From positions 1-64,000 of the forward strand of contig JALOLS010000012.1 of NCBI GenBank assembly GCA_025455865.1: a stretch of 64,000 nt of DNA, given 5' to 3'. Positions 27,876-35,051 of this stretch are shown one piece after another. Source of the stretch: Thermoleophilia bacterium. GTDB lineage: Bacteria > Actinomycetota > Thermoleophilia > Miltoncostaeales > Miltoncostaeaceae. Both the position numbers and the translations under genes were made by a program. Numbering within the stretch: the stretch's first letter is position 1; the number at the start of each line of letters is the position of its first letter. The notes under the pieces were generated by a model. It ran no database searches. It was not told the origin of the DNA and was given only the letters and a program-made list of their open reading frames with translations.

Positions 27876-28561
27876 CAGGCCTCCACCATCGGCGCGGGGG
27901 CCGGCGCGACCGGGCCGGGGTCCTCGTCGAGCAGGATGCGGCGGGCGAGCCGCTCCGCGGCCGCGCGGTCCCCGGCGGCCAGCAGGTCGCTCACGGCCGA
28001 GGCGAGCAGGCGGTCGACCGCCGCCCGGCGCTCGCCGGCGGCGGGCCGGTGGGCGACCAGGCGCGGGCGGAGCTCGCCGAGCAGGGCGGTGAGCGGGCCC
28101 CACTCCGGGCCGTAGGACCGCTCGAGGTCCTGACGGACGCGGCGGGCGAGGGTGGGGCTCGCGCCGCCGGTGGTGACCGCGATGGCGAGCTCGCCGCGGC
28201 GGACCACGGAGGGGACCACCACGTCGCCCTCCTCCGGGGCGTCGGCGACGTTCACGAGGGCGCCGGCCCGGGCGGCGTCCGCCGCCACCACGCGGTTGAC
28301 CTCGCGCCGGTCGGTCGCCGCGACGACCAGCGCGCACCCCTCGGCGTCGCCGGTGCGGTAGGCGCGCTGCCGCCACTCCCCGACCACGCCGGCGGCGACC
28401 AGCTCCCGCAGGCGCGAGGTGGCGTCGGGGCCGACCACGCACACCCGGGCCCCGTGGGCGGCCAGGAGCTCGGCGCGGCGGGTCCCCACCTCCCCGGCGC
28501 CGACCACCAGGCAGCGACGGCCGGACAGGTCGACGAACAGCGGCATGAGCTCGCGGCTCAC
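27875..28561 (-). CDS. precorrin-2 dehydrogenase / sirohydrochlorin ferrochelatase-like (Met8/CysG N-terminal)
   Basis: A 228-residue protein with the CysG-N/Met8 fold. MPLFVDLSGRRCLVVGAGEV is the standard N-terminus and NAD motif, CALVVAATDRREVNR follows, and LVNVADAPEEGDVVVPSVV plus AVTTGGASPTLARRVRQDLE are family signatures. It oxidises precorrin-2 to sirohydrochlorin and may insert iron, so with the CobA half of the fusion gene the operon can make siroheme. GTG at 28561 overlaps ccmD; an ATG 15 nt later is the alternative start. Confidence 0.9.
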   Translation of the reverse strand: MSRELMPLFVDLSGRRCLVVGAGEVGTRRAELLAAHGARVCVVGPDATSRLRELVAAGVVGEWRQRAYRTGDAEGCALVVAATDRREVNRVVAADAARAGALVNVADAPEEGDVVVPSVVRRGELAIAVTTGGASPTLARRVRQDLERSYGPEWGPLTALLGELRPRLVAHRPAAGERRAAVDRLLASAVSDLLAAGDRAAAERLARRILLDEDPGPVAPAPAPMVEA

Positions 28562-28749
28562 TCGCCGGCCCCCTCGCGTCCCGGGGCGGCGACCGGGTCG
28601 GCCTCGGCCGGCACCCGGTCCTCGGGCGACTCGCGCTCGGCCACGCGGGCGAGCAGCTCCACCTCGCGGGTGATCCGCGCCGTGCGGCTGGCCAGCACCA
28701 CCACGTAGACGAGGAGGATGAACCAGATCACGGCGTAGGCCGCGACCAC
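28558..28749 (-). CDS. ccmD: CcmD-like small membrane protein
   Basis: A 63-residue protein with one N-terminal membrane helix (AAYAVIWFILLVYVVVLA) followed by a charged helix (SRTARITREVELLARVAERE), the layout of CcmD, which helps release holo-CcmE from CcmC. The only conventional start is GTG at 28749. In-frame CTG at 28770 would add LSTGAQY, which reads like the usual CcmD N-terminus, so initiation at CTG is possible. It lies between ccmC and the met8-like gene in a fully overlapping operon. Confidence 0.72.
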   Translation of the reverse strand: MVAAYAVIWFILLVYVVVLASRTARITREVELLARVAERESPEDRVPAEADPVAAPGREGAGE

Positions 28750-28774
28750 GTACTGGGCGCCGGTGGACAGCGCG

Positions 28775-29494
28775 CTACCCGGCGTCCAGGCGGAGCTTCA
28801 GGGTCTGCAGGGCACGGTCGGCGCGCCGCTGCAGCAGCTCCAGCTTCAGCAGGGTGACGAACACCGCCAGCATGGCGGCCAGGCTCACGACGAACCAGAT
28901 CAGCATCGAGCCCGGCATGTTCGCACCGCTCTGGGTGAACACCACCGGGTGGACGAACGACTCGGCCACCCGAACCGAGTAGAAGCTCAAGGGGACCGAG
29001 GCGAACGCGGCGACCGCGTAGATGGCCGAGAAGCGCATGCGCCGGTCGGCCTCGGCCGAGGAGCGGAGCACGAAGTAGGCCAGGTAGATCAGCATCACGA
29101 TGAGGAACGTGACCAGCCGGGGGTCGTTCCAGACCCACCAGGTCCCCCAGGACGCCTTGGCCCAGATGGACCCGGTGATGATGACCAGCACCGAGAAGAC
29201 CACCCCGATGCCGATGGCCGCCGCGGAGACCTCGTCCTGGCGGGGGTCGCGCCGCCACAGGTAGCGCAGCCCGGCCACGCACCCCACCGCGAAGGCGACC
29301 ATGGCGGTGATGGCGATGGCCACGTGGAAGTAGAAGATGCGCTGGATGACGCCCTGGTCGGCGTCCTCGGGCGCCACCAGGAAGACGCCGAGCGCGGCGA
29401 CGGTGGTGAGGACGGCCGCGGCCACCCCCCACAGGACCACGCCGCGACCGGGGCCGGCACCCCCGCGGGAGGCCTCAGTCGTCGAAGACGGCAT
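28775..29494 (-). CDS. ccmC: heme exporter/handling protein CcmC
   Basis: A 239-residue protein with six membrane helices and the tryptophan-rich heme-handling motif WGTWWVWNDPRLVT, flanked by conserved histidines (RIFYFHVAIA and ESFVHPVVF). CcmC loads heme onto CcmE during system I cytochrome c maturation. The ATG at 29494 lies inside the end of ccmB (20-nt overlap). CcmE, CcmF and CcmG are not in the window. Confidence 0.93.
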   Translation of the reverse strand: MPSSTTEASRGGAGPGRGVVLWGVAAAVLTTVAALGVFLVAPEDADQGVIQRIFYFHVAIAITAMVAFAVGCVAGLRYLWRRDPRQDEVSAAAIGIGVVFSVLVIITGSIWAKASWGTWWVWNDPRLVTFLIVMLIYLAYFVLRSSAEADRRMRFSAIYAVAAFASVPLSFYSVRVAESFVHPVVFTQSGANMPGSMLIWFVVSLAAMLAVFVTLLKLELLQRRADRALQTLKLRLDAG

Positions 29495-30167
29495 CGTAGG
29501 TCGCGTAGGCCACCAGCGCGAAAACTAGCGCATAGGCAGCCAGGAACAGGACGTAGCCCCGGTACTCCGGCAGGTCGTTCGGCCCCCCTGTGACGGCATG
29601 AGTGGCCCCCGCGGCGGCGATCACCACCGGCACGAGGGAGGGCAGGAAGAGGACCGGCAGGAGGAGCTCGCGCGCGCGGGTGAAGAGCGCGAGGGAGGCG
29701 AACAGGGTGCCGACGATCGCGATGCAGACGTTCGCCACCAGGCAGACCAGCGCGATGAGGGGGATGTCGGCGATGAACGGGCCGTCGACGAAGAACAGGC
29801 CGAGCAGGGGCACCGCGACGATCTCGACCGCGCTCATGTAGCCGACGATCGCCAGGGCCTTGGCCACCATGAGCACCAGCCGCGACACCGGCGCGATCAG
29901 CAGCCCGTCGAGCACCCGCTGCTCGCGCTCGGCCACGTAGGAGCGCCCCACGCCGAGCACCGCGGTGAACGCGAGCGTCACCCAGAGCAGCCCGCCGGCG
30001 AAGCGGGTGAGGTCCTCCTCGCGCGTCCCGAAGCCGAACTGGAAGATGATCATCGCGAGCACCGCGAACAGCAGCATCGCGACGACGGTCTCCTTGGTGC
30101 GCAGCTCCAGGCGGAGGTCCTTGAGGAGCAGCGCCCGCATCTGCCGCGGCCACGCCGGCCCCCTCAT
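29475..30167 (-). CDS. ccmB: heme ABC exporter membrane subunit CcmB
   Basis: A 230-residue protein with six membrane helices. The N-terminal LLLKDLRLELRTKE and the region EREQRVLDGLLIAPVSR are characteristic of CcmB. It is the permease partner of CcmA in system I cytochrome c biogenesis. The ATG at 30167 overlaps the ccmA stop (ATGA). Confidence 0.93.
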   Translation of the reverse strand: MRGPAWPRQMRALLLKDLRLELRTKETVVAMLLFAVLAMIIFQFGFGTREEDLTRFAGGLLWVTLAFTAVLGVGRSYVAEREQRVLDGLLIAPVSRLVLMVAKALAIVGYMSAVEIVAVPLLGLFFVDGPFIADIPLIALVCLVANVCIAIVGTLFASLALFTRARELLLPVLFLPSLVPVVIAAAGATHAVTGGPNDLPEYRGYVLFLAAYALVFALVAYATYDAVFDD

Positions 30168-30859
30168 CGCGACACCAGGGCCTCGTAGCGGGCCCGGAAG
30201 GCGTCGGGGTCGGCGCCCGCGGTCGGCTCGGCCAGCACCGCCCGCCCGGCCCGGAGCACCAGCACCCGGTCGGTCACCCGCACGCCGTGGGCGACGTCGT
30301 GGGTCACCAGCACCGCCGCCCGGCCGGCCGCGGTGTCGGCCAGCACCGCGTCCAGCAGCCCGCTCCCGGCCGCGTCGAGGCTCGCGTAGGGCTCGTCGAG
30401 CAGCAGGAGCGGCGGGTCGTGCACCAGCATCCGCGCGATGGCCAGGCGCTGGGCCATGCCGCGGCTGAAGGTGCGCACCGGCTCGTTCAGGCGCGGGAGC
30501 AGGCCCACCCGGTCGACCCCGTCCAGGATGCGCCGGCGGGCGTCGGGGACGCCGTAGAGGCGCGCGAACAGGTCGAGGTTCTGCCACGCGGTCAGGTCCA
30601 GGTACAGCAGCGGGTCGTGGCCGAGGTAGCCGATGGAGCCGCGGGCGCGGGCGGCACGGTCCGGCAGGCGGTGACCGGCCACCTCGAGGGTGCCCGCGTC
30701 CGGCCGGAGCAGCGTGGCGAGCATCCGGAGCAGGGTGCTCTTGCCGGCGCCGTTCGGTCCCACGACCGCCAGGCGCTCGCCGGCCGCCAGGTCGAGGTCG
30801 ACCCGGTCCACCGCCCGCCGCCCGCCGTAGGCGCGGACGAGCCCGCGCGCGGTGATCAG
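30164..30859 (-). CDS. ccmA: heme ABC exporter ATPase CcmA
   Basis: A 231-residue ABC ATPase with Walker A VGPNGAGKST, signature FSRGMAQRL, Walker B LLLLDEPYASLD and the switch histidine in VTHDVAH. It powers release of holo-CcmE together with CcmB. No ATG, GTG or TTG precedes the conserved [13 protein letters not shown]; the best start is CTG at 30859, whose bases overlap the ubiA stop as CTGA, exactly parallel to the ATGA/GTGA junctions of the rest of this operon, with GGTGG a few nt upstream. Confidence 0.88.
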   Translation of the reverse strand: MITARGLVRAYGGRRAVDRVDLDLAAGERLAVVGPNGAGKSTLLRMLATLLRPDAGTLEVAGHRLPDRAARARGSIGYLGHDPLLYLDLTAWQNLDLFARLYGVPDARRRILDGVDRVGLLPRLNEPVRTFSRGMAQRLAIARMLVHDPPLLLLDEPYASLDAAGSGLLDAVLADTAAGRAAVLVTHDVAHGVRVTDRVLVLRAGRAVLAEPTAGADPDAFRARYEALVSR

Positions 30860-31746
30860 GACGCGGCCACCGCGAGGATCACGAACGTGATGTACGTGAG
30901 CGAGATGACCATGTTCGCGGTCCCGAACGCGGCCTGGATGCGCCGCTGGTCGGCCGGGTCGACGTGGAGGTTCTCGTACACCAGCACCGCCGCGCAGAGC
31001 GCCACGCCGAGCTGGTAGACCCAGCCCGCCCCGGCGGCGGCGCCCCCGGCGGCCAGGAGCGCGACCGCGGCCAGGTGCAGGGCGCGGGTGATCCACAGGG
31101 CGCGGGCGGGCCCGAAGCGCGCCGGGATCGAGCGGATGCCGTTGGCGCGGTCGAAGTCCAGGTCGAGCAGGGCGTAGATGACGTCGAAGCCGGCGATCCA
31201 GCAGGCGACCCCGAGGCCGAGCAGCAGCGGGGCCGCCGCGAGCTCGCCGGTGACGGCGATCCAGCCCCCGACCGGGGCGATCCCGATGGTCACCCCGAGG
31301 ACCAGGTGGCACGCCCAGGTGAACCGCTTGGCGTAGGGGTAGAGCACGAACAGGGCGACCGGGATCGGCCACAGGTACCAGGTGAGCTCCGGCAGGCGGC
31401 TGACCGCGAGGAGCAGCACGGCGAGGCTCGCCGCCGAGAACGCCCAGACCTGCCCCCGGGTGAGCCGGCCGGCCGGGATCTCCCGCCCCGCGGTGCGGGG
31501 GTTCATGGCGTCGATGCGCGCGTCGACGAGGCGGTTGAGCGCCATCGCGAGCGACCGGGCGCCGACCATCGCGAGCACGATCCAGCCCAGCGTCGCCGCG
31601 GGCGGCCAGGCCATGCCCGCGAGCAGGGCGCCCGCCAGCGCGAAGGGCAGCGCGAAGACCGTGTGTGCGAAGCGCACCAGCCCGAGCAGGGCCGGCACCA
31701 GCGCGAGCCCCGCGGCCGGGCTCGCGGCGCGCGATGACGTGGCCAC
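30856..31746 (-). CDS. UbiA family prenyltransferase
   Basis: A 296-residue integral membrane prenyltransferase with the two aspartate-rich motifs [15 protein letters not shown] and [14 protein letters not shown] that bind Mg-prenyl diphosphate. It is closest in pattern to UbiA/MqnP enzymes, which attach a polyprenyl chain to an aromatic acid in quinone biosynthesis; the MqnP (futalosine menaquinone) assignment is inference. GTG at 31746 appears leaderless, with a -10 at 31754-31759. It heads the ubiA-ccmABCD-met8-hemA-hemC-cobA/hemD operon, tying quinone, heme and cytochrome c supply together. Confidence 0.88.
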   Translation of the reverse strand: MATSSRAASPAAGLALVPALLGLVRFAHTVFALPFALAGALLAGMAWPPAATLGWIVLAMVGARSLAMALNRLVDARIDAMNPRTAGREIPAGRLTRGQVWAFSAASLAVLLLAVSRLPELTWYLWPIPVALFVLYPYAKRFTWACHLVLGVTIGIAPVGGWIAVTGELAAAPLLLGLGVACWIAGFDVIYALLDLDFDRANGIRSIPARFGPARALWITRALHLAAVALLAAGGAAAGAGWVYQLGVALCAAVLVYENLHVDPADQRRIQAAFGTANMVISLTYITFVILAVAAS

Positions 31747-31753
31747 GAGGCGG

Positions 31754-31759
31754 ATGCTA
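31754..31759 (-). promoter_or_regulatory. -10 element for the ubiA-ccm-hem operon
   Basis: Minus-strand TAGCAT ends 7 nt before the GTG at 31746, implying a leaderless transcript. It is arranged back-to-back with the GDPD promoter within a 79-nt gap. Confidence 0.5.
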
Positions 31760-31812
31760 GACGCGGCCGGGGCGCCCGGCCGGGTGGTCGTGGTGCGCCG
31801 CCGGGTGCGGGG

Positions 31813-31818
31813 TACACT
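31813..31818 (+). promoter_or_regulatory. -10 element for the GDPD gene
   Basis: TACACT ends 7 nt before the ATG at 31826; there is no ribosome-binding site, so the mRNA is probably leaderless. Confidence 0.5.
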
Positions 31819-31825
31819 CGGCCGG

Positions 31826-32545
31826 ATGGCCCGTATCTGGAACGTCGCCCACCGGGGCGCGTCGGCCGACGCGCCGGAGAACACCGTGGCCGCCGCGCGC
31901 CTGGCGATCGAGCAGGGCGCCGACGTGGTCGAGGCCGACGTGCGCCTGACCGCCGACGGGGTCGCCGTGCTCATGCACGACGCCGACGTCGACCGCACCA
32001 CCGACGGGACCGGCCCCCTGCGGGCGCTCAGCCTGGAGCAGGTCAAGGCCCTCGACGCCGGGCGCGGCGAGCGGGTGCCGACCGTCGACGAGCTGCTGGC
32101 GGCCACCGGGGGGGCGGTGCGCGTGAACCTCGACATCAAGGAGGCCGGCGCCGCCGAGGCCGCCCTCGCCGCGGTGCGCCAGGCCGGGCAGCTCGGCTGC
32201 GTCACGTTCATCTCGTTCCTGCCCGAGGTCTGGGACTGGGTGGCCGAGCACTCGCCCGAGAGCCCGGTGGTCCACCTGGTCGACTCGGCCAAGGCGCTCG
32301 CCGGCCTCGCCATGGTCGACGGCGGGAGCCGCGCGGTCGCCGCGGGCGTCGGCGTGCCCTCCGACCTGGTCACCGCCGGGGTCGTCGAGCGGATGCACCG
32401 CCTCGGGGCGGGGGTGTTCGCCTGGACCGTGGACGACCAGTCCGAGATGCGCCGCCTCATCGAGCTCGGGGTGAACGGGGTGGTCACCAACCGTCCCGCC
32501 GCGCTCAGCGAGGTGCTGCACCAGCTGCACCTCACCAACCGGTAG
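31826..32545 (+). CDS. glycerophosphodiester phosphodiesterase
   Basis: A 239-residue GDPD-family TIM barrel. [15 protein letters not shown] gives the catalytic HRG...E-N-T motif, [19 protein letters not shown] supplies the metal-binding Glu/Asp and the second catalytic His, and VNLDIKE is the third metal site. It hydrolyses glycerophosphodiesters to glycerol-3-phosphate and an alcohol. No signal peptide, so probably cytosolic. Monocistronic: the next gene converges with zero spacing. Confidence 0.92.
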   Translation: MARIWNVAHRGASADAPENTVAAARLAIEQGADVVEADVRLTADGVAVLMHDADVDRTTDGTGPLRALSLEQVKALDAGRGERVPTVDELLAATGGAVRVNLDIKEAGAAEAALAAVRQAGQLGCVTFISFLPEVWDWVAEHSPESPVVHLVDSAKALAGLAMVDGGSRAVAAGVGVPSDLVTAGVVERMHRLGAGVFAWTVDDQSEMRRLIELGVNGVVTNRPAALSEVLHQLHLTNR

Positions 32546-33244
32546 TCAGGCGGGCCCGCCGGGCCGGCCGTCGGGCGGCGCCACGCCGGCGTAGACCGCC
32601 GGCCGGCCGGTGACCCGTCCCCAGAACTGGTTGCCGAAGTCGAAGTGCCACCACTCCTCGGCGTACTGGGTGAAGCCCTCCCCGGCGAGGGCCCAGAAGA
32701 GCACCCGGCGCAGGTCGCGCGCGGGCATGTCGATGTCCTCCAGCGCCCGCGCCCCGGCCTCGGGCACGAAGGCGTCGTGGTCGGTGCCCAGGTCGAGCGG
32801 CCGGCCGTCGGCGTCGGCCAGGGTCAGGTCGACCGCGCCGCCGGTCAGGTGCGGCGGCGGCGCCGAGTCGTCCGCGCGCGGCGGGGTCACATAGGGCCGG
32901 GCCACATGCTCGAGGTCGTGCCGGGAGAGGTCGGGGTACTCGAGGGCCAGCTCGTCCAGGAAGCCCTCATAGAGGGCCTCCTGGGTCTCGAGGGCGCGCC
33001 AGCCGTCCCACACCACGAGCGTCATGCCGTCCGGCAGGCCGGCCGCCGCCCGCGCCAGGCGCTCGGCCACCCCCTGGCGCACCCAGTTGCCGGGCAGGGC
33101 GCCCGGGAGCCCGAGCTGGTGGTAGCGGGGGTCGTCGAGCACCCGACCGCCGATCGCGGCCACGGCGACCAGCGGCTCGTCGACCGGCTCGATCGCCACC
33201 TCCCACCAGCCGAGCGACGGCACGAGCGGCGGGATCGGCCTCAC
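32546..33244 (-). CDS. D-alanyl-D-alanine dipeptidase (VanX/DdpX-like)
   Basis: A 232-residue M15D-family zinc peptidase. WDGWRALETQEAL contains the conserved DGWR arginine, HLTGGAVDLTL gives the zinc-binding His and Asp (S/H-x-x-G-x-A-x-D), and EEWWHFDFG gives the catalytic Glu and third zinc ligand His. VanX-type enzymes cleave D-Ala-D-Ala dipeptide; outside vancomycin clusters they serve D-Ala recycling. The GTG at 33244 overlaps the SDR stop (GTGA); a GTG 12 nt earlier is possible. No vanH/vanA/vanS/vanR genes nearby. Confidence 0.88.
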   Translation of the reverse strand: MRPIPPLVPSLGWWEVAIEPVDEPLVAVAAIGGRVLDDPRYHQLGLPGALPGNWVRQGVAERLARAAAGLPDGMTLVVWDGWRALETQEALYEGFLDELALEYPDLSRHDLEHVARPYVTPPRADDSAPPPHLTGGAVDLTLADADGRPLDLGTDHDAFVPEAGARALEDIDMPARDLRRVLFWALAGEGFTQYAEEWWHFDFGNQFWGRVTGRPAVYAGVAPPDGRPGGPA

Positions 33245-33942
33245 CCGCGCCCCCACTCCGCCGCCTCCACGCGCGGCCCCGGATCGGCCCCCTCGGCGAT
33301 CGCGAGGAAGGGCTCGACGAGCGCGGAGGGATGGGGCACGGTGGCCGGGTCCTCGCCCGGGTGGGCCGCGGCGCGCATGTCGGTGCGCGCCGGCCCCGGG
33401 TTGACCGCGACCGCCCGGATGCCCCGGTCGGCGAGCTCCTCGCGGAGCATCGCGGTCATGCCCTCCAGGCCGAGCTTGCTCACCGCATAGCCCGCCCAGC
33501 GGGCCCGCCCGGCGGCGCCCGAGGTGACCGAGATGACCGCACCGCCGTCGGCCAGATGCGGCAGCAGCCGCTGCGTGAGGCGGAGCGTCCCGGCCAGGTT
33601 CACCGCGACCACGTGGCCGACCTCGTCGGGGTCCGCCTCGGCCAGCGGGCGCCGGGAGCCGAGCACCCCGGCGTTGTTGACCACCACGTCCACCCGCCCG
33701 AGCGCGGCCACGGCCGCGTCCGCCGCGTGGTCGACCGACGCCGGATCGGCCAGATCGAGCACCACCGGGGCGCAGGAGGCCCCGGCCTCACGGCAGGCCC
33801 GAATGACCCCCTCGAGCCCACGGGCGCTGCGCCCGGTGACCACCAGGGCCGCCCCCTCACGGGCGTAGGCCAGGGCGATGGCCCGGCCCACGCCACGGGA
33901 GGCGCCCGTCACGACGGCCCGCATGCCGTCGAGCCGGGGCAC
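33241..33942 (-). CDS. short-chain dehydrogenase/reductase
   Basis: A 233-residue classical SDR: cofactor motif VVTGASRGVGRAIAL, structural NNAG in VVVNNAGVLG, and the catalytic Ser/Tyr/Lys in SVTSGAAGRARWAGYAVSK. VVTGRSARG after beta-2 suggests NADP(H) preference. Substrate unknown. It begins 3 nt after the cytochrome c lipoprotein gene of the oxidase operon and overlaps the dipeptidase gene. Confidence 0.88.
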   Translation of the reverse strand: MPRLDGMRAVVTGASRGVGRAIALAYAREGAALVVTGRSARGLEGVIRACREAGASCAPVVLDLADPASVDHAADAAVAALGRVDVVVNNAGVLGSRRPLAEADPDEVGHVVAVNLAGTLRLTQRLLPHLADGGAVISVTSGAAGRARWAGYAVSKLGLEGMTAMLREELADRGIRAVAVNPGPARTDMRAAAHPGEDPATVPHPSALVEPFLAIAEGADPGPRVEAAEWGRG

Positions 33943-33945
33943 GCC

Positions 33946-34428
33946 TCAGTTGCCCTCTTGCTGCTGGGCCTCCTGCTCCCACACCAGCGGGCCGGGCGCC
34001 TCGCCGGCGACCTCGGGCTGCAGCTTGCGCACGGCGCTGTCCTCCGAGGTCCCGGCGAACCGGGCGACGTAGGCCGCGACGTCGCGGGCGTCGTCGCCGG
34101 TGACCAGGTCACGCGGCATCACCACCGGGGCGCCCCCGGGCTGGGGGTCCTGCGGGGCGATGCGGATCCACTCGTGGACGACGCCGTAGAACGAGCTCTC
34201 CTTGAAGCCCTGCTGGCGCGACCCGCGGAACGCGTCGTCCATGTTGGGGCCCGAGATGCCGTTGCTGCCCGCGTCCTCCATCGTGTGGCAGCCGCCGCAC
34301 TTCTGGGAGAACTGCGTCTTCCCGTTGGCCAGGTCGGCCTGTTCGATCTCGGTCCCCGCGCCGCAGCCGGCGAGGAGGGCCGCGGCGGCCGCGACGGCGA
34401 CGACGCCCGGGATGAGGCTCTTTCGCAT
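33946..34428 (-). CDS. membrane-anchored cytochrome c (lipoprotein)
   Basis: A 160-residue class I c-type cytochrome. It has a lipoprotein signal ending LLAGCGAG (lipobox cysteine about residue 22), the heme site KCGGCHTMED, and a later VVMPRDL methionine ligand candidate, followed by ARDVAAYVARFAG. It would shuttle electrons at the outer face of the membrane, and is encoded 8 nt after coxC, so it probably feeds the caa3-type oxidase alongside the cytochrome domain of subunit II. Confidence 0.88.
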   Translation of the reverse strand: MRKSLIPGVVAVAAAAALLAGCGAGTEIEQADLANGKTQFSQKCGGCHTMEDAGSNGISGPNMDDAFRGSRQQGFKESSFYGVVHEWIRIAPQDPQPGGAPVVMPRDLVTGDDARDVAAYVARFAGTSEDSAVRKLQPEVAGEAPGPLVWEQEAQQQEGN

Positions 34429-34436
34429 GCGCACCG

Positions 34437-35048
34437 TCAGATGAGGTAGACGAGGATGAACAGGAGGACCCACACCACGTCGACGAAGTGCCAGTACACC
34501 GACCCGGCGGCCAGCGGGGTGTGGTTCGTGGGGGTGAAGTCCGCGGCGTAGACGCGGCGCAGGCACAGCGACAGCACGATGAGGCCGACGAGCACGTGCA
34601 GCCCGTGGAGGCCGGTGAGGCTGTAGAAGGCCCCGCTGAACGCGGTGTCCTGCGGGGTGAACCCGAGGTGGGCGTACTCGTTGAGCTGGATGATCAGGAA
34701 CGTGCCGCCCATCAGGATCGTGAGCCAGAGCCCGCGGATGAGCCCCTGCCGGTCACCCTCGGCGAAGCGCTTCTCGCCCCACCACAGCACGAAGGACGAG
34801 GCCACCAGGATCGCGGTGTTCACCGCGGTGATGGCCACCGGCAGCTCGAACGGCTCGCCGTTCTGGTTGAGCGGCGGCCACACCGGGTGGTCGACCGCGT
34901 AGCGGATGAAGAAGTACGCGGTGAAGAAGGAGGCGAAGAGCATCACCTCCGAGCCGACGAAGAACAGCATCGCCATGAGGCCCTGGGTGATGCCGTGCTT
35001 CTTCTCGGGGGCCCCGGTGTACGGGGGGCTGACGCTGGTCGTGGCCAT
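34437..35048 (-). CDS. ctaE: cytochrome c oxidase subunit III
   Basis: A 203-residue subunit III with five predicted membrane helices: the short form of actinobacteria and A2-type oxidases. Typical segments are FFVGSEVMLFASFFTAYFF, NTAILVASSFVLWWGE, GAFYSLTGLHGLHVLVGL and the C-terminal YWHFVDVVWVLLFILVYLI. It stabilises the oxidase and supports proton uptake. ATG at 35048 begins 3 nt after coxA. Confidence 0.94.
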   Translation of the reverse strand: MATTSVSPPYTGAPEKKHGITQGLMAMLFFVGSEVMLFASFFTAYFFIRYAVDHPVWPPLNQNGEPFELPVAITAVNTAILVASSFVLWWGEKRFAEGDRQGLIRGLWLTILMGGTFLIIQLNEYAHLGFTPQDTAFSGAFYSLTGLHGLHVLVGLIVLSLCLRRVYAADFTPTNHTPLAAGSVYWHFVDVVWVLLFILVYLI

Positions 35049-35051
35049 CGG

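Noticed and set aside
20059-28115. Two long plus-strand open frames across the Fn3 and hem genes
   Set aside because: Compositionally biased, no recognisable domains, and antisense to well-supported minus-strand genes.
32546-33244. Vancomycin resistance cluster
   Set aside because: Only the VanX-like dipeptidase is present; there is no VanH, VanA-type ligase or VanS/VanR nearby.
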